From: Candidatus Zixiibacteriota bacterium
Lineage (GTDB): Bacteria; Zixibacteria; MSB-5A5; GN15; FEB-12
Reading direction: 5' to 3'
Length of the DNA: 50,451 nt
NCBI GenBank assembly: GCA_028715215.1
Contig: JAQUSF010000009.1
Location: 1 to 50,451 of the forward strand
Below, piece after piece: positions 23,646 to 31,931 of the stretch. A program made the translations under genes and the position numbers. Numbering within the stretch: the stretch's first letter is position 1; each line of letters begins with the position of its first letter. The notes below the pieces were generated by a model that saw only the letters and a program-made list of their open reading frames with translations, searched no databases and was not told the DNA's origin.

Positions 23646-25725
23646 CTTGCAACCTCACCATTCCGGTGGATATTATTTCAACATTGGGTAACACTTCGTT
23701 ATATGATATGACTACCAGCGACGGGTAGCTGGCTTCGACCAGGCGACGCAAGGCCAGTCTGATATTGGGAGAACAGATGCACAGCGCCGTCAGGCCGGTT
23801 TCTTCCATCCGGGCGACGTTTTCGCCGATCTTTTGAATTATCTTTTCGGTAAGAGCCGGTTCGAGAACCAGCATCAGCCCCTGTTTGGTATTCTGCACTG
23901 ATTCCGCCAGTTGTTGTTCGATAGCCGGGTCGATGGTAAAAACATTCAGCCGGCCGCGATTGTCTTTGTACATTTCCGTTATCTGCCGCTTGAGCGACAT
24001 CCGGACATATTCCGCCAGGACGTCGGCATCCTTGGTGGACCCGATATAATCGGAAACGGTTTCGACAATGGTGGCCATATTGCGAATCGGCACTCTCTCG
24101 GCCAGCAATGACTGCAGAACCTTGTGCAGTGTGCCGAGCGGAACAATTTCGGGAATGACGGAATCGACCAGCGCCGGATAATCTTCCTTGAGAGTTTCCA
24201 CCAGGTGCTGGACATCCTGCCGGGAAAGTATTTCCGCGGCGGAGGCCCGAATAAGTTCGGTTATATGCGTCGCCAGCACCGCCGCCGGTTCCACCACGGT
24301 GAAATTCCTGGCTTCGGCAACTTCCTTGAGATTGGGAATAATCCAGGTAGCGGACAGGTTATAAGCGGGGTCACGGGTTTCAAAACCTTCCAGTTTTTCT
24401 TCTACAAAACCGGGATTGATGGCCAGCAGATGGTCAGTCATCACTTCCCAGCCCGCTACCCGGATACCCTTGATCTTAATCTGGTATTCACTGGGACGGA
24501 GCTGGACATTGTCGCGGATTCTTATCGGCGGAACGATAATTCCCAGTTCGCCGGCCAGTTGTTTACGAATGAGCGAAATTCTATTTAAAAGGTCGCCTCC
24601 CTGATTGGCATCGACCAGGGGAATCAAACCATAACCGATTTCCAGGCCGATAGTATCGACTTTCAACAGGTCTTCGGTTCGTTCCTTGACAACTTCTTTC
24701 TTTTCTTCCAGTTTCTTACGCTCGGCATCAGCTGCTGCCAGGGTATTTTTCCTCTGAACCTCCTTCGTCATATAACCAACACCGCCGACTACCAGACCAA
24801 GGACCATAAACGTCAGGGTGGGCATACCGGGCAGTAAACCGAACAGAAAGAGCATGGTGGCCGTTACCAGAATAGCGCGGGGATGCCTGGTCAATTGAGT
24901 GGAAAGGTCGTAACCCATATTGGACTTTGCGGCGGAGCGGGTGACGATGATACCCGAAGCAGTGCTGACCAGGAGAGCGGGAATCTGGGTGACCAGACCG
25001 TCACCAATCGAAAGCAGCGAGTAGGTCCGCATGGCATCGGACAGGGACATACCCTTCAGGGCGGCTCCGATAATGAAACCACCGATAATATTAATCAGGG
25101 TAATTAGAATTCCGGCAATGGCGTCCCCCCGAACAAATTTCGAGGCGCCGTCCATGGCTCCGTAAAAATCGGCTTCCCGGGCAATGTTATCGCGGCGCTC
25201 ACGGGCCTGGGCTTCGGTGATAATACCGGCATTGAGGTCGGCGTCGATAGCCATTTGTTTGCCGGGCATGGCATCGAGCGTAAACCGGGCCGCCACTTCG
25301 GATATTCGCCCGGCGCCCTTGGTAATGACCACGAATTGAATGATGACCAGGATCACGAATACTATGAAACCAACCACGTAGTTGCCCTGGACCACGAAAT
25401 TACCGAAGGATTGAATGACTTCGCCGGCATAAGCGTTGCCCAGAATCATGCGGGTCGAAGCGACATTCAGCGACAGGCGCAACAAGGTCACAATCAGCAG
25501 CATGCCGGGGAATACCGACAGGTCGAGCGGGTGCGTGATATAAAGGGTGCTCAACAGCACCACCAGCGAGAAGGTGATATTGAAAGCCAGGGCGAAATCA
25601 AGCAGAGCCGGCGGAATGGGAATAATCAGAACGCCGATAATACCAATCACGGCAAAAGCCAGCACGATATCGGAACGACGCGTCAGTTGACTCAACAGAT
25701 TCGGTTTTCCGTTCAAATCATCCAT
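23635..25725 (-). CDS. flhA: flagellar export gate protein FlhA
   Basis: This 696-residue protein has about eight transmembrane helices in the first half, the FHIPEP-type cytoplasmic loop (EVAARFTLDAMPGKQMAIDA near residue 145, then FYGAMDGASKFVRGDAI) and a large cytoplasmic domain to the C-terminus. Length and layout match FlhA orthologues. It forms the ring under the export gate and binds chaperone-substrate complexes. It lies three bases after flhB and overlaps flhF. No unusual feature was seen. Confidence 0.98.
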   Translation of the reverse strand: MDDLNGKPNLLSQLTRRSDIVLAFAVIGIIGVLIIPIPPALLDFALAFNITFSLVVLLSTLYITHPLDLSVFPGMLLIVTLLRLSLNVASTRMILGNAYAGEVIQSFGNFVVQGNYVVGFIVFVILVIIQFVVITKGAGRISEVAARFTLDAMPGKQMAIDADLNAGIITEAQARERRDNIAREADFYGAMDGASKFVRGDAIAGILITLINIIGGFIIGAALKGMSLSDAMRTYSLLSIGDGLVTQIPALLVSTASGIIVTRSAAKSNMGYDLSTQLTRHPRAILVTATMLFLFGLLPGMPTLTFMVLGLVVGGVGYMTKEVQRKNTLAAADAERKKLEEKKEVVKERTEDLLKVDTIGLEIGYGLIPLVDANQGGDLLNRISLIRKQLAGELGIIVPPIRIRDNVQLRPSEYQIKIKGIRVAGWEVMTDHLLAINPGFVEEKLEGFETRDPAYNLSATWIIPNLKEVAEARNFTVVEPAAVLATHITELIRASAAEILSRQDVQHLVETLKEDYPALVDSVIPEIVPLGTLHKVLQSLLAERVPIRNMATIVETVSDYIGSTKDADVLAEYVRMSLKRQITEMYKDNRGRLNVFTIDPAIEQQLAESVQNTKQGLMLVLEPALTEKIIQKIGENVARMEETGLTALCICSPNIRLALRRLVEASYPSLVVISYNEVLPNVEIISTGMVRLQDDN

Positions 25726-25728
25726 GGT

Positions 25729-26799
25729 TTATCCTAAAGTTTTGTTTTTAAGGCGATAAACATAAGCGAGCACTTCCGCCACAGCCCGGTACAGGTTGGC
25801 CGGGACAAGCTGCCCGATATCACACATTTTGAAAAGCGCCCGGGCAAGAGGTTTATCCTCGATTACCGGGATATCATGTTCGTAAGCTATTTCCTTGATT
25901 TTTTCAGCGATAAGCCGTTCACCCTTGGCTACCACCATGGGCGCCTGCATTTCCGCCGGGTCGTATTTCAACGCCACCGCCAGGTGGGTTGGGTTGGTGA
26001 TGACCACATCGGCTTTGGGAATTTCCTGCATCATCCGGCGCCGGGCCATCTCACGCTGCATCTGCCTGATGCGGGCTTTTATCTGCGGCGAACCCTCGGT
26101 ATCCTTATTTTCGTCCTTGATATCCTGCTTGGACATCTTCAATGATTTTTCAAAATCATAGCGCTGATACATATAATCCAATGCCGCGATAACCAGGATA
26201 GCCGCTCCGATTTTCAGCGCTATTACCAGAGCCAGCCGGCCCATGGTGATGCCGAACTGCACCGTGCTCATATCCGGCAGGAGGAAAAAATTATCGAACT
26301 CGTTGCGGATAGCCAGATAAGCCACATAGAAAACAATCAGCAACTTGACAGTATCGCGTACCAGTTCCACCAGCTTGCGGGACGAGAAAAGCCTTTTCAA
26401 ACCTTTGACCAGGTCCAGTTTCTCGAGCTTGGGTTCCAGGGCTTTGGGAGTAATTTGAAAACCCACCTGGGCGACATTACTGCCGAAACCAATAACGACC
26501 ATCACCGCAAACACCGGCAGGAGAATGGAGAAAAAGTGCAGCATATTATCGCCGAAAACTTTTACGAAAGTCGGGTCAGAAGCCGCGATGAGCGGGGCGT
26601 TGGACATGGTATGACGCATAATATTCTGAATCTGCGTCGCCATCATGGGACCGGCCAGATACAGCGTCAGGAAACCCAGACAGATAATAATCGCCGAGTT
26701 CAATTCCACCGAGCGGGCAACTTTTCCTTCCTCGCGGGCTTTACGCCGTCGCCTTGGCGTCGCCTTCTCGGTTCTTTCCTGGAAATTTTCTTCCGCCAT
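25729..26799 (-). CDS. flhB: flagellar export switch protein FlhB
   Basis: The 356-residue product has the N-terminal basic stretch (EKATPRRRRKAREEGKVARS), four membrane helices and a C-terminal domain with the autocleavage motif NPTH (residues 269-272) in VVITNPTHLAVAL. The cleavage changes export specificity from rod/hook to filament substrates and is controlled by FliK, encoded upstream in the same locus. It begins six bases after fliR and is followed by flhA, the conserved export order. Confidence 0.98.
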   Translation of the reverse strand: MAEENFQERTEKATPRRRRKAREEGKVARSVELNSAIIICLGFLTLYLAGPMMATQIQNIMRHTMSNAPLIAASDPTFVKVFGDNMLHFFSILLPVFAVMVVIGFGSNVAQVGFQITPKALEPKLEKLDLVKGLKRLFSSRKLVELVRDTVKLLIVFYVAYLAIRNEFDNFFLLPDMSTVQFGITMGRLALVIALKIGAAILVIAALDYMYQRYDFEKSLKMSKQDIKDENKDTEGSPQIKARIRQMQREMARRRMMQEIPKADVVITNPTHLAVALKYDPAEMQAPMVVAKGERLIAEKIKEIAYEHDIPVIEDKPLARALFKMCDIGQLVPANLYRAVAEVLAYVYRLKNKTLG

Positions 26800-26805
26800 A
26801 CGTTC

Positions 26806-27594
26806 TTACACTTTCCCCATCGCCAGGAGCAGCACTCCCAGCTCGTCATTGAGATAGAAGGTGATTTTTTCGAGCGCATATTTAAAAAGAGGCAACGACA
26901 GCGCCATAACCATCAGACCAACGCCAATCTTGACCGGGAAACCGACAAAGAAAACATTCATGGTGGGCATCATCTTCGCCACCGTACCCATAGCCACATC
27001 GACCAGGAAAAGGGTTACGATAACCGGCGAGGCAATTTTCAGGGCAATCACGAAAACATAAGCCGTGTATTTTATCATCAGTTCGCCCACCGAACCGTTC
27101 ATGACCACATGACCCGGAGGCATGGACTGGTAACTGTCGGCCAGAGCGGCAATAATGAGGTGATGACCATTGATGGCCAAAAAGACCAGAGTGGCCAGAA
27201 GCGACCAGAAGGTCCCGATCAGCGACGTATCGCCCTGCGTGACCGGGTCCAGCGCACTGGCGATATACATCCCCATCTGGTAGCCGACAATTGAACCGGC
27301 TCCCTGGACACCCATAAAAATCAGCAAAAACACCAGGCCGATAATGACGCCGACAAGCATTTCCCTGGCCGCCATACCCGCCAGTTCGGGAATAGAATTC
27401 GCCGTGACCGGATGGAAAGGGCTCAGGGCAGACATCAGAACTATGGAAAACAACAGGACAAGGCTTATCTTAACCGGAGTCGTCACCGCATGATTGTTGA
27501 AAACCGGCGCCGCGATAAACAGGCCGGACACCCGTATCAGGATCAAAAAGAAGAGTTGAATTTTATCGAGACTGTATGTCAGTAAATCAAACAA
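26806..27594 (-). CDS. fliR: flagellar export protein FliR
   Basis: This 262-residue protein has about six hydrophobic helices and matches FliR in size, position and pattern (IFMGVQGAGSIVGYQMGMYI, then DPVTQGDTSLIGTFW). The start is a TTG behind GAGGT nine bases upstream; no in-frame ATG is available upstream. It is preceded by an unusual 215-bp gap after fliQ that holds a sigma-54-like element (27636-27652), so fliR, flhB and flhA may start a separate transcript. FliR caps the FliP/FliQ export gate. Confidence 0.95.
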   Translation of the reverse strand: MFDLLTYSLDKIQLFFLILIRVSGLFIAAPVFNNHAVTTPVKISLVLLFSIVLMSALSPFHPVTANSIPELAGMAAREMLVGVIIGLVFLLIFMGVQGAGSIVGYQMGMYIASALDPVTQGDTSLIGTFWSLLATLVFLAINGHHLIIAALADSYQSMPPGHVVMNGSVGELMIKYTAYVFVIALKIASPVIVTLFLVDVAMGTVAKMMPTMNVFFVGFPVKIGVGLMVMALSLPLFKYALEKITFYLNDELGVLLLAMGKV

Positions 27595-27635
27595 CGTCTA
27601 AAACCTCATAGTTCACCTTAATCGTCAAGAGCTAT

Positions 27636-27652
27636 TTCAAACCGTGTGCCAA
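27636..27652 (-). promoter_or_regulatory. sigma-54-like promoter before fliR
   Basis: On the minus strand the sequence TTGGCACACGGTTTGAA matches the sigma-54 pattern TTGGCACG-N4-TTGCW in the -24 GG box and the -12 TTG, at the correct spacing, but has GA instead of GC at -12. The predicted start of transcription is near 27626, about 32 bases before the fliR start codon. It lies in the only large gap among the export genes. Confidence 0.5.
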
Positions 27653-27809
27653 ATCGAAACAGCTTATTTGGCTTCTATAACTCGTTGCTTGATAGGGGAT
27701 TATAATTTAATTATAAGGAGGGTTCTAAACAGGCAAAGAAAGTTGTGGAAAAAATTACCATCAGGGCGGGAAAATTGTTCAAAAAAGGCTTTTCCGGGTA
27801 AAAACATCT

Positions 27810-28079
27810 TCAACCTGCCAGTCCCGGTATCAAATCGTACATATGGCGGGTAAAATCAAGTAGCATATTTATCATCCAGGGCAGAAAGATTAACAAAGCC
27901 ACGGCCACCGCCAGAATTTTCGGCACGAACGTAAGGGTCATTTCATTGATCTGGGTGATAGCCTGAAAAATGGATATAACCAGGCCGATAATCAGACCGA
28001 ACATCAACATCGGCCCGGAAACCATCAGAATCACCGTCAGGGCTTCCCGGCCTATACCCACTACCATTTGCGGTGTCAT
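27810..28079 (-). CDS. fliQ: flagellar export protein FliQ
   Basis: The 89-residue protein has two transmembrane helices and the FliQ pattern (MVVGIGREALTVILMVSGP, then ISIFQAITQINEMTL). It forms part of the export gate with FliP and FliR. It starts behind a GGAGAAAA ribosome site and follows fliP by 14 bases. After it comes a 215-bp non-coding gap with a probable promoter for the downstream genes. Confidence 0.97.
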   Translation of the reverse strand: MTPQMVVGIGREALTVILMVSGPMLMFGLIIGLVISIFQAITQINEMTLTFVPKILAVAVALLIFLPWMINMLLDFTRHMYDLIPGLAG

Positions 28080-28093
28080 TAATTTTCTCCTTT

Positions 28094-28846
28094 CTACATA
28101 TGAAACGATTCAACCAGGGATTTAACCAACAGGTACCAGCCGTCCACCAGGACGAATAACAGTATTTTAAAAGGCAAAGAGACGATAATCGGCGGTAACA
28201 TCATCATCCCCATCGATAAAAGTACCGACGCCACCACCATATCAATTACCAGGAAAGGAATGAATATGACAAAAGCAATCTGAAAGGAAGTTCGCAACTC
28301 GGAGATGACAAATCCCGGGATGAGCACGTGCAGGGGGATATCTTCAGGTTTTTCGGGTTTTTCGAGTTTCGCGATATTGACGAACAAGGCCAGGTCCTGT
28401 TCCCTGGTCTGCGCCAGCATAAACGTTCGGAACGGCGCCACGCTTTTTTCGAAAGCTTCTTCCTTGCTGAGAGTTTTATCCAGATAAGGTTTGATGCCTT
28501 CCTGGTAGGCTTTATTGATGACCGGCGACATTATGAAAAAAGTTAAAATCAAAGCCAGCCCGGCCATCAGCTGACCGGGGGGCATCTGGTTCGAACCCAT
28601 CGCCTGTTTTAAAAACGAAAGCACCACCGAGATGCGGATGAACGAGGTCACCATTATCAGGATGGAGGGTGCCAGAGCCAGCACTGTCAGAAGCAGGACA
28701 ATCTGCATGGTGGTGGATAAATCACCGGGTTCGGAACTTTCCCCCACCTCGACAGAGATTTTCGGGAGAGTTTGCGCTGCGATATTACCGGTGGTCAGCA
28801 AAACGGCTGCCAGACCGGCGACTACAAGTTTATACAACGATTTCAT
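28094..28846 (-). CDS. fliP: flagellar export protein FliP
   Basis: At 250 residues it has an N-terminal signal peptide (about 1-24) as usual for FliP, and four membrane helices. Characteristic segments are FIRISVVLSFLKQAMGSNQM and MSPVINKAYQEGIKPY, with ISELRTSFQIAFVIF later. It is the central gate subunit. It lies 72 bases after fliO, with a hairpin just after the fliO stop. Confidence 0.98.
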   Translation of the reverse strand: MKSLYKLVVAGLAAVLLTTGNIAAQTLPKISVEVGESSEPGDLSTTMQIVLLLTVLALAPSILIMVTSFIRISVVLSFLKQAMGSNQMPPGQLMAGLALILTFFIMSPVINKAYQEGIKPYLDKTLSKEEAFEKSVAPFRTFMLAQTREQDLALFVNIAKLEKPEKPEDIPLHVLIPGFVISELRTSFQIAFVIFIPFLVIDMVVASVLLSMGMMMLPPIIVSLPFKILLFVLVDGWYLLVKSLVESFHM

Positions 28847-28898
28847 ATCCTATATCTTTCTTAAACCGCATCCGCAACTTCCCTGTTACGAATCATGC

Positions 28899-28914
28899 GT
28901 TCCGTTTTCGGAAC
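28899..28914 (-). promoter_or_regulatory. hairpin between fliO and fliP
   Basis: GTTCCG and CGGAAC form a perfect 6-bp stem with a 4-base loop (AAAA on the transcript) five bases after the fliO stop. No U-tract follows, so it is more likely a transcript-processing or stabilising element between the genes than a terminator. Confidence 0.4.
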
Positions 28915-28918
28915 CGGT

Positions 28919-29503
28919 TTAATTTTCCAGAACCGCCCGATTTTTTTTCGGGCTTATTTTTTTAAAACGTTCAATAGCCGATTTAAAAAGCTGGTTGAAT
29001 CCTTCTCCGGTCGTATCGATATTGCCGGCTGAAAGAGCCGCTGTTTCCTCCGCTCCCAACTCGGTCAGCATGGAAATCTGGTTGTCGGTTACGCCGATTA
29101 ACACCGAGCGCTCCGCGACACGAATCAAAGAGACGGTTTTTTTCGGTCCCACATAAGCCGTTTCCAGCACCTGTAAAATACCGTTCCCGCCGCCGGCGGC
29201 GTAACGCCGACCCATCATCCTTTTCAAAAGATAGATACCCAGATAAATACATACCAGTACCACCGCCAGGGCGCTGACCATTTTAACGGTCGATAAGGCC
29301 ACCGACCCGCCATGATAGGCGTTATCCCCGGACATCGCAGTTTCCTGACTTTCATCTGCCACGCGATATAGACCTGCCGGCGCGGCAGCTTTATCCGCAG
29401 CCACCCGGTCGATATTGATGACCAACAAACCGGTCAGGGCGGCGGCGAGAACCACACCCACGGTCAGAAGCCTCCAATGGTTCAGTTTTTTAGTCTTTTC
29501 CAA
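28919..29503 (-). CDS. fliO: flagellar export assembly protein FliO
   Basis: The 194-residue product has a first hydrophobic helix (about 13-29), an extended periplasmic stretch, a second transmembrane helix (about 76-93) followed by RRY, and a cytoplasmic beta domain (LQVLETAYVGPKKTVSLIRV) typical of FliO. FliO assists assembly of the FliP ring. The start overlaps the fliN stop by 14 bases, indicating coupling. The sequence is poorly conserved in general; position between fliN and fliP supports the call. Confidence 0.9.
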   Translation of the reverse strand: MEKTKKLNHWRLLTVGVVLAAALTGLLVINIDRVAADKAAAPAGLYRVADESQETAMSGDNAYHGGSVALSTVKMVSALAVVLVCIYLGIYLLKRMMGRRYAAGGGNGILQVLETAYVGPKKTVSLIRVAERSVLIGVTDNQISMLTELGAEETAALSAGNIDTTGEGFNQLFKSAIERFKKISPKKNRAVLEN

Positions 29504-30116
29504 GTGATTTCAGCCTTTCTTCCTGGGTAATCAGTTGCGTGATACGCAGGCCGAAGTTTTCATCGACCACCACGACCTCTCCCTTGGCCACCACCTTCTG
29601 GTTAACCAGCAGGTCCACCGGTTCACCGGCCAGTTTGTTCAATTCCACCACCGAACCCGGTCCCAGCGATAGGATATCGGAAATGGACATTTTTGTCCGT
29701 CCCAGCTCGATGGAGACGGGCAAATCGACATCCATGAGAAGCTCGATATTCCGCGGTTCGCTGTTTCCCGCCGGTTCAGAAAGCTGCTGGAATTCGGCTT
29801 TGGACACCGAAGCCGAGCCGAAATTTATATCATCCGGAGAAACATTTTGTTCCTCGGCGGGGAGCTCTTCCAGCATGGACAGCATGGCGGCTTCCGCTTC
29901 ATCCTCCGGGACATCGTTCTCATTGACCACTTTTTCAAAATTGCCGGCGGCGTCATCCTGAGGAAAAGCGTCCATATTCTGCGCCGCCTGGTCGCCTTCG
30001 ACCGCTCCACCTGCCACCTGTCCCTCTTCGGCGCCAACGGCATCCCCGGACGAACCGACAGCCTCATCGGCTTTCACATCCGCTTCAGACGGGTCAAGAT
30101 TCTGTTCTTCCGTCAT
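29490..30116 (-). CDS. fliN: flagellar switch protein FliN
   Basis: The C-terminal third has the SpoA/FliN domain (LLMDVDLPVSIELGRTKMSI, then GSVVELNKLAGEPVDLLVNQ). The N-terminal 110 residues are acidic and probably disordered, making this longer (208 residues) than E. coli FliN. The start was placed at the ATG at 30116, which has AAGGAG ahead; the frame could extend to 30152 within fliM. It overlaps fliM by 23 bases and fliO by 14. FliN forms the lower C-ring, receives CheY-phosphate effects and aids export docking. Confidence 0.93.
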   Translation of the reverse strand: MTEEQNLDPSEADVKADEAVGSSGDAVGAEEGQVAGGAVEGDQAAQNMDAFPQDDAAGNFEKVVNENDVPEDEAEAAMLSMLEELPAEEQNVSPDDINFGSASVSKAEFQQLSEPAGNSEPRNIELLMDVDLPVSIELGRTKMSISDILSLGPGSVVELNKLAGEPVDLLVNQKVVAKGEVVVVDENFGLRITQLITQEERLKSLGKD

Positions 30117-31113
30117 TTTCTTTCTCCTTTTCGAATTCGTCATGGATATCAATCATTTGGAAAGCTCGTTTTTTCCCTGACAAACCCGGCTTACCAATAA
30201 ATTTTTTTCTTCCGTTAACTCTTATATCTATGGGCATATTTATTTTTTTCTCGGATGGAATAATGTTACCGACTTTCAACTGCAAAAAATCCCGCATTTT
30301 CAAAGAAGTCTCCAGCAGAACGGTGGAAATTTCCGCATCTACTTTTTTGAGATTCTGACCATTGATGCTTCGGTCGGTTTCAAGGTTCTTCTTCTTCGTA
30401 GCGTCGATCCAGTTTTGAGCCGAAAGCTTCGAAACAATCGGCTCCAGGGAAACATAGGGATAGCAGATAGTCAAAAGCCCGGTCGACTGAAATAATTTTA
30501 TCTGGAATGAAATGACCACCACCGTTTCACCGGGCGGGACAATCTGAATAAACTGGGGGTTGGTTTCAAAACTTTTCTGTTCGATTTTGATATTGACCAG
30601 ATGTTCCCAGGAGCGTTCCAGAATCAGGTACAAGCGCTGCACCAGCCGGGTCATCACCGACCGCTCGATTCCCGTCAGGTCTCTTTCGGTTTCGAGGATT
30701 TTCCCGTGCCCGCCAAACATCCGGTCGATGAACGAAAACGTCAGAGTGGGGTTGAAATCCACCAGGCATACCGCTTCCAGCGGTTCCGCGGAAAACGTAT
30801 AGGTACATGACGGAGTGACCAGCGACATAATGAACTCGGAATAAGTAATCTGGTCCACCGATACGAGATCGACATCGACAATCGTTCTTAAGAGAGCCGA
30901 CAGGGCTGAACCGAAATGCCCGGCAAAGTTATCATGCATGTTTTCCAGTGTCCGGACCTGGTCCTTGGAAACCCGGTTGGGGTGTTTGAAGTCGTAAGCC
31001 ACCACCGAACGTAATTTGGCATCATCGTAACTTTCCGAATCCCCTTCCAGTTCCCCCGACGATACCGTCGTCAACAGGGCATCAATTTCATCCTGCGAGA
31101 GAATTTTCGCCAC
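30094..31113 (-). CDS. fliM: flagellar switch protein FliM
   Basis: The 339-residue protein starts with MAKILSQDEIDALLTTV, the conserved CheY-binding EIDALL helix. A middle CheC-like domain (about 40-230) and a C-terminal SpoA domain (about 250-325) follow. The phospho-CheY docking helix is intact, so the motor should respond to chemotaxis-type receivers; two single receivers are encoded at 13.7-14.6 kb. YcgR-like PilZ proteins are also known to act at FliM/FliG. Its end overlaps fliN. Confidence 0.97.
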   Translation of the reverse strand: MAKILSQDEIDALLTTVSSGELEGDSESYDDAKLRSVVAYDFKHPNRVSKDQVRTLENMHDNFAGHFGSALSALLRTIVDVDLVSVDQITYSEFIMSLVTPSCTYTFSAEPLEAVCLVDFNPTLTFSFIDRMFGGHGKILETERDLTGIERSVMTRLVQRLYLILERSWEHLVNIKIEQKSFETNPQFIQIVPPGETVVVISFQIKLFQSTGLLTICYPYVSLEPIVSKLSAQNWIDATKKKNLETDRSINGQNLKKVDAEISTVLLETSLKMRDFLQLKVGNIIPSEKKINMPIDIRVNGRKKFIGKPGLSGKKRAFQMIDIHDEFEKEKENDGRTES

Positions 31114-31125
31114 GCTGTAAATCCT

Positions 31126-31701
31126 TTACTGCAACACAAAATCGGTATAATAGACCGCTGTCAGTTCCTCAGTATTTAAAATCTGGGACAGCCTCTTTTT
31201 AATCTGATAGCGGGTAATCTCTTTCTGTTTGGCATCGGTCAATTGCGCTATGGTTTTGGACGACATGATGGTAATAAGGGCATCACGCACCAGCAGTTCC
31301 CGTCTTTCAAATTCAGCCGCCAGCTGACTCGAAGCCAGCTCAAAACCAAACGAGACCGATAAAAAGCGCGAGCCGCCGGTACCGGCCGGGTTGATAACAA
31401 TATCCTTTATGGCATACACGAAAGACTCGGATTTGCCCGTACTTTTAGCCTTTTTGACTTTCGGTTTTTCCGCTTCCTTGCTTTTTTCCGGCGCAGTTGT
31501 CACTGTCGTTTCACCGGAAGACCCAGCTTCTTCCGAAGAAGACATCATAGGCTTGACCACTAATAAAGCCACAACGACACCCAGTACCACTACCCCCAGG
31601 CCGATACCGCCCATAAGAAGCAGCTTATTGCCGCCTTTCCTGGGCTCGGCAGGCGTACCTTCCTTCACTTCAACCGTAGTTTTTTCATCATCACCCGGCA
31701 T
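31126..31701 (-). CDS. fliL: flagellar basal-body protein FliL
   Basis: The product (191 residues from the ATG at 31701) has a single transmembrane helix (about 29-50) after a short charged N-terminus, a Ser/Lys-rich linker and a periplasmic domain with IKDIVINPAGTGGSRFLSVS, a FliL hallmark. FliL surrounds or stabilises the stator. The ATG with CAGGAG seven bases ahead was chosen over an upstream TTG. In many genomes motA and motB precede fliL; here flbD does, and no stator genes are in the window. Confidence 0.94.
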   Translation of the reverse strand: MPGDDEKTTVEVKEGTPAEPRKGGNKLLLMGGIGLGVVVLGVVVALLVVKPMMSSSEEAGSSGETTVTTAPEKSKEAEKPKVKKAKSTGKSESFVYAIKDIVINPAGTGGSRFLSVSFGFELASSQLAAEFERRELLVRDALITIMSSKTIAQLTDAKQKEITRYQIKKRLSQILNTEELTAVYYTDFVLQ

Positions 31702-31703
31702 AT

Positions 31704-31928
31704 TCAACTCCTGTCCTGTTCCGTGCCGGAGCCCGGGGTCCTGACCCGGGCGTCCGACAGTCTTTTAAATTTCGCCACCCGTTCGATGATGTCATCGATT
31801 GTTTCCCGAACCATAATTTTTTTGCCGGTGGTCAGGGAAATAATCGTGTCGGGAATCGACTCGACAAATTCGATCAGGTCGGCATTGATGACCAGTTCAG
31901 TATTATTTATCCTCGTAACTTTAATCAT
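31704..31928 (-). CDS. flbD: FlbD family flagellar protein
   Basis: The 74-residue protein has the FlbD pattern: MIKVTRINNTELVINADLIE at the start and PDTIISLTTGKKIMVRETID in the middle. It is a small cytoplasmic protein commonly encoded between flgE and the stator or fliL genes; its role is unclear. Note that this is not the sigma-54 activator of Caulobacter that shares the name. The start follows the flgE stop directly. Confidence 0.93.
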   Translation of the reverse strand: MIKVTRINNTELVINADLIEFVESIPDTIISLTTGKKIMVRETIDDIIERVAKFKRLSDARVRTPGSGTEQDRS

Positions 31929-31931
31929 TTA

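Noticed and set aside
24124-25737. Long plus-strand frames opposite flhA and flhB
   Set aside because: Complement of well-identified flagellar genes without ribosome sites or recognisable domains.
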